A DNA stretch of 64,000 nt, taken from positions 1-64,000 of the forward strand of contig CAJNOJ010000149.1 of the NCBI GenBank assembly GCA_905250025.1. Direction: 5' to 3'. The DNA comes from Adineta ricciae (taxonomy: Eukaryota; Rotifera; Eurotatoria; Adinetida; Adinetidae). Positions within the stretch are counted from its first letter, which is position 1, and every line of letters begins with the position of its first letter. The notes under the pieces were generated by a model. The model did not search any database. It saw only the letters and a program-made list of their open reading frames with translations, and had not been told where the DNA came from. The translations under genes and the position numbers were made by a program. Below, one piece after another: positions 57,101-64,000 of the stretch.

Positions 57101-59773
57101 TTCCGGTGATTGAGAAATTTTTTAAATTTCCAATTGTTCAAGTGGGAAATCCCGTATGTCGTGTTTTTTTTCTCTATTAGATTTGAAATATGAACATTTG
57201 CTTAGGATATTCTGTATAATGCTTTGATCGAACCATTGTCACGTGATTTATTTGAGTATATCCAACAAATTCAGCCGAATGAAAATCTATTTCGACATTT
57301 AACGGACCGATCTAATGTTCGACAAATGACTGGTACAGGCCTAAAACCGGCGTATACTGAACCGACGGATCTTTTCGTTCGTGATGTATGAATTATTACA
57401 CTTTCTTCCGTTGAAACTGACTGAATGTCGGATATGATTCTTTTTTAGGCGTTTGATAAACTGATCGAGTTAGGAATGAAAGAAGAGGATGAAAATAAAA
57501 TTTTAGCTTTGAAATTCTTTGTTAAACAAGCACCACAGTATAAAATAAGGTAACAAATACTCGAACTGAGTTATTCTCGAAGGATAATCAATGGTTTTTA
57601 TTTAGTGCAAGTGTACAAACCGAAATGACAGATCGACCAGGCACAATAAATATCAAAATACCTCCCGGACGTCGACATGACCTAAGTCTGAATATCAATC
57701 GAACTAACATGGAGAACTATTCTGCTAGAAATCTGAATAATGAGGGTGTAAGTTTCGCATCCTCCAAAGGTATTCTTTCATCGTTCGTCTCTATTTTTAG
57801 TCCGATTGGTCGGAAATGTTTGGAGCACCACCAATGCAAGTACCTAATCAACAAGAGAACATTCCTCCAAGCTCAAACGAGAAGACAATTCAAGAAAATA
57901 CCGATGAGGCAATGCTGGTTGATACGGTTCAGTATCAATTACCTTCAACAGAAAATATCACGCAACATCGACAACAGTATTTTGTTGAACCAATGACGAA
58001 AACATTGCGAACAGGTTGGACATCCGTTTCTTCGTTCGTAGACGATACTCAATATCTTTCTTTCAAGGTCTTCGTTTACAATGTTTAACCGAACAAAATA
58101 ATCTAGTATTGAAACATCAAGCTATCTATCGAGAGGATTGTCAACGAGCGAAATTACTCAAACATAGTGTGCCAACAAATGTTTTTGAAATATCTGATCA
58201 AAAACTCTGGACCCCGCAAGGTACCCTTCTTGCTCACGTTCATTTACACAACGGCAAGATTACGAAGTATGATTTCAATAACGATCGGTGAACAGACTCA
58301 ATCGATTGTTTGATTTAGACTAACATCAACTCTGGTTTCACCGTCAGCTACGTATTATACACAATATTTTGCTACTGGCGATTCCAAAGGAGCGATTCGA
58401 TTGTGGGACATCAATCAATTTCAGAAATCATTAATCTTCCGGCCGTCAAGAGCCATTCGTGGAACATGTAGGTCATCAGTTGTATGCAATATGAGATTGA
58501 TGAAATCGACTTCTTACTTTTCGCCGTAGCATCTTCCGTTCGTGGATTAGCATTTACATCGGATAATTCGAATTTGGCTGCGTTGCGTGAAAATGGCCAA
58601 TTGAATATCTTCGAGTAAGTAAAAATCGATCTTTTATTAACTAAAAGAAACTTTATTGGTATGATCTAGTCTTGGCGCAGGAGCTACAGATATTCAGGAA
58701 TCATTTTATAACTTAAACTTGGATGTCAAAGATGTTGGCGTGCCCATCGATTTAAAATACTTCAACACTGGCTCACAAGATATTCTCGCATTAGCCACAT
58801 CGCAAGGATTGATTATTGGTATTGATACTCGATGTTCATCACCTATTTTTCGATTTAAAAACGATCTAAATCATCGTAATATAAACTGAAACTAATGTTC
58901 TTTCTTCTGTTATTTTACTCAACTCAATTTAGGCTTGATAACCGCATTTGAAATTGATGAGCTTCAATCTTGGTTAGCTGTTGGTACCGGCAGTGGATTT
59001 ATCGATATATGGGATATGCGTTTTCAATTATGTATACAAGGCATGCGGCATCCAACAGGTAAGACAAGAGAAAGCAAATTTGAATTACCAATCGGATAAC
59101 TCATGCTGTTTTAGGTGCGCGTGTGATTTCACTTCTTCGCCATCAAGATCAACCCAGCAGTTTAATCAGTTCATTTCAAGGTAACAATGAGGTAGCGATA
59201 TGGAATATTGATAAACCACAAATTCGTCAAAAAGTCTTTTGGCCATCACCAACAGCACCACTTTCATTAACACAAGTATGTCTTTGTACTAGAAAATACT
59301 TCCAATAATCGAGTAAATGCTTTCTTTAGTCACTCAATCACTACATCGCAGCAATGTTTCTCTGGAAAAACGATAGTTCGACATCATTGCTCTGCGCAGG
59401 AACAGATATGCGTATTAGAAACTGGAATTTAACCCAAGCATTTCAATCCTACATTGTCTGTCGAGGACCAGCAGACGATGATGCTTTAACAGCACGTTAT
59501 CAATCAAAAGTCATCGATGGTGTTGACGTAACCGTTGAAGAATATCACAAGCGAAGACACACATCATCACCGCCGGTAGCAGCTGCAGCAGCAAGTGCTT
59601 CATCAATGTCACCAACGACAACAACTACCGAGTTTAGATCAACTAAATCAAGTGCCAATATCCCCCCGGCGCATACGGACACTGTTACATCAATGCAATT
59701 AGTGATGTCGAAGGAACGTACACCGTATTTAGTAACAGTTTCATGTGATGCGGTTGTGAAAATATGGAAATGA
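54179..59773 (+). CDS. PIK3R4: VPS15/PIK3R4, PI3-kinase class III regulatory subunit
   Basis: Many exons with 38-70 bp introns. The start MGNQIAHIPNQIL carries the N-myristoylation signal seen in VPS15. The pseudokinase domain shows VIKIFQI (Lys strand), HGDLKIENILL in place of HRD, and LLSDFANFKP in place of DFG; later CYLAPERF, then AMDIFSLG. HEAT repeats follow (for example NWRLRATLFDSLVTVASYIG, EEFVVHRVLKALACF). A linker is followed by seven WD40 blades (TPQGTLLAHVHLH, WDIRFQLC-type, GNNEVAIWNID, ICRGPADDDALTARYQ). The C-terminal end VSCDAVVKIWK matches the family's. It scaffolds VPS34-Beclin complexes in autophagy and endosomal sorting. One region inside the last blade carries an Ala/Ser-rich insertion (VAAAAASASS) not typical of others. 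Confidence 0.92.
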
Positions 59774-60553
59774 TAGACAATTCTCTGACGTGCTTACCCG
59801 ATTGTCTTTCGTCATTCGAAAAGAAATGCACTCACATACAAATATATATATATATTTATACATATAAGAAATAAACAATAAACCTAGTCTTCTTCGTGTC
59901 TTCTGTATTCATCAAGTGTTCAAACGTTTTTATTTCTATAAATATAAATACCAACTAATTCAACCGGTCAGATTCATTGATTTTCTGTATATTAATATTC
60001 ATATATGTACTATACAGATTTTTATAAGGAAAAAAGCCTTCTTAACTAAAAACAAAGATTTCTGTGTTCATCATTTTTTTGTTGTATACAAGCTAAGTAT
60101 GGTGTTTTCGTTTATTTCTTCCTCTTCTTCTTCTTCTTCTTTTTCTTCGCTCTTTTTTTTTGTATGATTTCGATACCGTACATAAAAATCAAGACAGTTT
60201 GAAACATATCCACAAGCATAGATTATATATCACTTGATTTTACTCGCAAACAAACGCAAATATTCTTGAGAAAGGAACCATCTGTGAGTAAAAAAGCAAA
60301 ACAGTGTTGAATAACGAGTATATTGTGATAGGAATCAATTAGAGACGACATTGGCAAGAACATGTTCGTCTAATTGAACGACGCAAAGAAAAAAGAGAGA
60401 GTACTTAATTGACTTTCCGTTCAATCAATCCTACTTTCGGTACAATTCTTTGATTCAATTCCTAATTGAAACAGTATTATCTGTTTTCACTAAATAAGAT
60501 TGACACAATATAAAGAAAAGCACTCAGTCATTCAGTTACATATCTCTTGCATC
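59774..60553. other. intergenic, no gene recognised
   Basis: 3' flank of VPS15 with a (TA)n tract near 59,840 and a (TTC)n run near 60,120-60,145. Upstream of the INCENP-like gene. No RNA gene seen. Confidence 0.5.
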
Positions 60554-61242
60554 ATGGCTTTCTGCACTTCAGTAGGTCAATTCTCCTATACAAACTCAAT
60601 TTCTAACGTCGAAATATCTTCTAGTGCTTACGTCCATCAAATTCATCCATCGTAACTCACACTCAGCAGCCAACGCTGTCATTAAAAAGTTTATTACGTC
60701 GTCAATTATTAAAAAAATCTACGCATATCAGCCGATCTCGTGCGCCTACACAATGTTCCAATACGCAAAACAATGTCCGATTTCAACGTCTTAACGGGTG
60801 CGTTTATTTTCAGTCCTTATCATTTCGTCTTTTTTACATGCTTTTTTTTCTATTGATCTAGATCAAATTTTGTTCGAGAAGTCAATCCAATAATAGAATG
60901 TAGTTTTAAAGCGAACTCAACGAATAACTATGACATGACAATATTTCACGATGATCAAATGAACGAGACGGACTTATCTTTCTCCCATAGACGAAAGAAG
61001 AAAATTCCACGTTGGGCACGAAGTAAGATTTGAGAAAAAGTAGTGATTAAAGAAAAAGAATCTCATCATTTCATTTAGAGAGTCAAATACAATTGGCATT
61101 TATCAATCAAATTTATTTCAACGATAAGAATCCCGAAGAGATCTTTGGTTCAATTCAACTTGATTTAGCTGACGAAATTATGCAATCAATCGATACAACT
61201 GATGTTTATTCTTCTACTCTATTTCCTCCGAACTTTGTTTGA
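60554..61242 (+). CDS. minimal INCENP-like protein, 171 aa
   Basis: Four exons: 60554-60571, 60625-60797, 60862-61022 and 61079-61242 (516 nt in frame). The first is only 18 nt (MAFCTS). The N-terminal 110 residues are basic and Ser/Thr-rich (LKSLLRRQLLKKSTHISR). The C-terminal 60 residues carry an IN-box: KKKIPRWARKSQ, QLAFINQIYF, PEEIFGSIQLDL and IMQSIDTTDVYSST. This matches the INCENP layout KKIPTWARG...QAIIHQYY...LFGTI. In INCENP the IN-box wraps and activates Aurora B at the inner centromere and spindle midzone. Vertebrate INCENP is about 900 residues and has a centromere-targeting head and a long helix; both are absent here. It may be a fast-evolving or shortened form, or only the last exons of a larger gene. 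Confidence 0.65.
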
Positions 61243-61656
61243 TTTATTTTTCGTAAAATAAATTTCGTATTTTAATTCATGATTAAATGATTCTTTTATT
61301 GAGTAAATATTAAATGAAGGAGGAGCAAGCGTATGATTAAATGAACACGATACAACACAGACGAATAAAGACAGCGAGTACGCGCACTATTAAGCACAAA
61401 GTTAGATATACGAGCATGCTAAAGAGAGAGAGAGAAAAAAAAGCGAAAGTTAAATAATCATGTTGATTGAAAGTTGTTTCATATAATAGACGGTCTGCGT
61501 AACCAATCGAGTAACAGACGAGAAGATTTTTGTTGTCAAACCACAGGCTGGCTTTTGGGCAACATCTTGAATCGCCGTTGGTATCGATGGTGCTTGACCA
61601 GTACCGTCTTGAATCGCCGTCATCGGCTCTAGACGACGATTTGATACGGGGGTTTG
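61243..61656. other. convergent 3' flanks
   Basis: Contains a (GA)n run near 61,420-61,436. A minus frame at 61,337-61,681 is antisense or UTR and not supported. Confidence 0.5.
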
Positions 61657-63752
61657 TCAGGGTGGCTCTTCGCGTTTCCATTGAATTTTAGTGAAATCAT
61701 CAGTGTTAGCCTTGACTAACATTTCCGTATCGTTATTCATGATCAGTTCTTGGGCGACATGTAGCGCTTGAGTCCGACCAGTTATGAAAGCTCCCGTTAC
61801 AGTTGAATAATACCGAGTATGGGTGTGTTCACCCGCAAAAAATACTCGTGGCTAAAAATGATAGGGATGTTATTGAAAGAAGAAGAGAATGAAGAGCAGA
61901 GAGTTTTAAATAAGAAAGTTTTATCAAACCTAGTACGACTTTTTTCGTCTTCTTCATCGTCATCATGGGAACAGAAGCTAGATAAATAAACAACAACAGA
62001 CCGATTAACAAAAAGCGTATTCAACAATTCTTAGGTTAAGAAGGATGATTCATCCCAAGATATCGTCTACCTTCGCCTCGTCATCGTGTGTTATCCATAA
62101 ATCGGTTTCTGCTCTTCTGAGAGACTACTAAAAGAACTTCAAGTAGAAACATATGATTACGAGCTTCTTTTACAAGAGATTTGTTTTCGTCGTTTGGAAG
62201 AACGCCTACCTTATTGTGAACGGTCAGCGGTTTGGCCAAATCGCGAATATGTTGCCAAGATGAAGCACCGACAGGAACATATGAATATGAACCTTTGGAA
62301 CATGGATTGGAAAACCATTGTGTTCTATGAAAGAAGGAAAATCATTGAAATGCATCGTTGCGCATCAAGGTTTTGTTTTCACTTACCGAACGACCTTATT
62401 CGGTGTTGGTATATCGTTGTTTTTCAATGATTTTCGAAATAAATTTGTTAAGACATCGCCGATGTATGTTTCATCCAATTGTTCACAGAAGATAGCTTCG
62501 TCGCCCGTTATCCAGCATAGTAAAACGTTGTCGTACACCTTTTGAAACAAGAAAATCTTCTTGTACCATTCTTTTTTTATATCCAATGTTTCATGTTCGC
62601 GATCATATACAATAGCCAACGAGTCTCCATCGAAGAAATCCAATTGATCATAGAACAGGTAGATCTTATCGACAGTACCCATATCCATCTTCTGGATGGC
62701 TTCGGTTTTCCATACTAAAATAACTTTTGTTTACGATGATCACGAAATATTTTCATTGATTTACCTGGTAATGCAGGAGTGAACAATGATTTGTAACTCC
62801 ATTTCATAACCGCTAATGGAATAGTACAGATAACGTGATCACACTCGTAGATGTTGCCATTTGCGCATGTGATTCGCACCTGATTGTTGGTGTCCCATTC
62901 GATGTTTTCAACAAATTGTTCGAATACAATCCAGTCTTGTGGTATTTGAGCACGTAAATAACGAATCAATGTTGAATAACCACATGGAAATTCCATGTCA
63001 GGCCCTTTTGGTCGTTGGTATGAGCCAAATTCAGCGTATGAAACTTGTTCCATCGATTGACATCCGCATTCGCCGGTTTCTTGATCGAATCTATAAGGAA
63101 AGGAAAGGATTGGTCATAACGATGGGCTGCGGAAAGTGGCACTGTACCTTCGTTGAAGTAGTTTGAGCTTCAGGCAACGTGTTTCTTGATCAGCGCCATT
63201 TTGATTGAGAAAATTTTCGAATTTTTCCAGGAAAACCTTTTGAATGCTGATGGACGATATTTGTGTATTATTTTGTTGTTGAAATTCAAATAGATCACGC
63301 GTATCTTGTAACAGACTTTCGAAGAATTGATCGACTTCATGATGTAATTCGCTGGAAATTTGTGTGCCGTTTTCGTCGACACATGTACCAATATCAAAAT
63401 TCAAGATGGTTCCAGTGTGGGAGGGGAAATTTTCGCGTTGAGCTAATTCATAAACAGGATTTTCTTGTAAACCATGCATCCAACATGCGCCCATTTCTAA
63501 GGGCTTAGAGGAATTTTGGTCCAAGTATTCGGTGAGGATGCGGCCACCGATACGATTGGAACCTTCCAGAATTAAAACGGATCTACATCCGGATTGATAC
63601 AATTGGTATGCCGCTGATAAACCAGCTGTACCAGAACCAATAACTATTGTTTGACGATATTGAGTAATCTATTGAGGAGAGAGATAGAGAGGAAGATAAC
63701 GAAGAAGATCATCTATCGTGAACTTACCGGATTTTGATCGGCCGTTGACATG
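61657..63752 (-). CDS. polyamine oxidase-type flavin amine oxidase, 502 aa
   Basis: Exons 63752-63729, 63668-63148, 63090-62765, 62714-62387, 62324-62210 and 61851-61657 total 1509 nt in frame. The FAD-binding motif is TIVIGSGTAGLSAAYQL; EGSNRIGGRI follows, then the active-site-type MGACWMHGLQENP. The middle has DHVICTIPLAVMK. Near the end are GSYSYVPVGASSW and PRVFFAGEHTHTRYYSTVTGAF, the flavin-contacting strand and helix. This layout fits spermine/N1-acetylpolyamine oxidase, which yields hydrogen peroxide and aminopropanal. No signal peptide, so probably cytosolic; no PTS1 (ends REEPP). The last intron is 353 bp, about six times the others. A TATA box (TATATAAGG, minus strand, 63,886-63,893) lies about 135 bases upstream. 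Confidence 0.88.
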
Positions 63753-64000
63753 TTCGCAAGTCAACAATGAATTATACGTAGAAATAGGAACCGCCACTTC
63801 TAAGTCTGGCGTGAATGCGCAGATTCTTGTCTAAAAATAGGACAAAGAGTGTTTCAGTTATGTTTTATCTGATACCAGCCACCCCTTATATACACTGATA
63901 TTTTTCTCCTGTGTGAATTAAGTCCATATGACGCGAGAAAAACAAAGGGTGGGGGGAAGGAGAGGGAGAATGTGATGGGTTGAAAGTCGCATGACTGCAT
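63753..64000 (-). promoter_or_regulatory. upstream region of the amine oxidase gene
   Basis: Holds a TATA box (GTATATAAGG on the minus strand at 63,885-63,894) and purine-rich DNA to the window end. No further gene seen. Confidence 0.45.

Noticed and set aside
62071-62116. Candidate extra exon in the amine oxidase gene (RAETDLWITHDDEAK)
   Set aside because: Its frame does not fit the phases of the flanking exons, whereas direct joining of the flanks keeps frame and family sequence.
1-64000. CRISPR arrays, bacterial operons, ribosome binding sites, prophage
   Set aside because: Gene structure is eukaryotic throughout, with GT-AG introns; no direct-repeat/spacer arrays were seen.

Overview
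The window looks like nuclear DNA of a bdelloid rotifer (Adineta or Rotaria type). It is AT-rich and has many metazoan genes split by 40-70 bp GT-AG introns. Alongside these sit gene types typical of bdelloid accessory DNA: rhodopsin-like orphan GPCRs, NHL-repeat and AIG1 proteins, TPR and FLYWCH relics, and genes of non-metazoan character. The assignment to bdelloids is inference from gene content; no rRNA or mitochondrial marker is present.

Layout. 0.5-10.5 kb: a decayed coiled-coil gene, a TTLL-type tubulin glutamylase whose catalytic core is absent at an assembly gap, an actin-family pseudogene broken by a 186 bp element with terminal inverted repeats, an intact GPCR and a small Ser/Thr-rich orphan. 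11-16 kb: a head-to-head pair of non-animal-type genes, a secreted PhoPQ-activated/AprA-like protein (-) and an adenylate-forming NRPS-like reductase (+), each missing its middle at a single n. 16-37 kb: an accessory, gene-graveyard region. It holds one intact and three broken copies of an unrecognised secreted protein, FLYWCH, TPR and GPCR relics, an AIG1-like GTPase, a five-TM protein, a Cys-rich GPI-anchored protein with a minisatellite-filled intron, a 1,330 bp palindromic element with a TA target duplication, and a chitin-binding/NHL protein. 37-41 kb: a tiny MGNCC protein and a pancreatic-lipase-family gene with 13 coding exons. 41.5-64 kb: conserved housekeeping genes: a DUSP12-like phosphatase, a SnoaL/NTF2-like protein, a RUNDC3-like RUN-domain protein, an RBM7-like RRM protein, ECM29, a mitochondrial ferredoxin, VPS15/PIK3R4, a minimal INCENP-like protein and a polyamine-oxidase-type flavoenzyme.

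Two themes deserve attention. First, the six single n characters behave as compressed assembly gaps, not ambiguous bases: protein domains, paralogue homology or repeat periodicity break at five of them. Second, ECM29, ferredoxin and VPS15 lie in a tight same-strand row (39 and 208 bp apart), with splice-acceptor-like sequence just before the second and third start codons. This suggests a trans-spliced operon.
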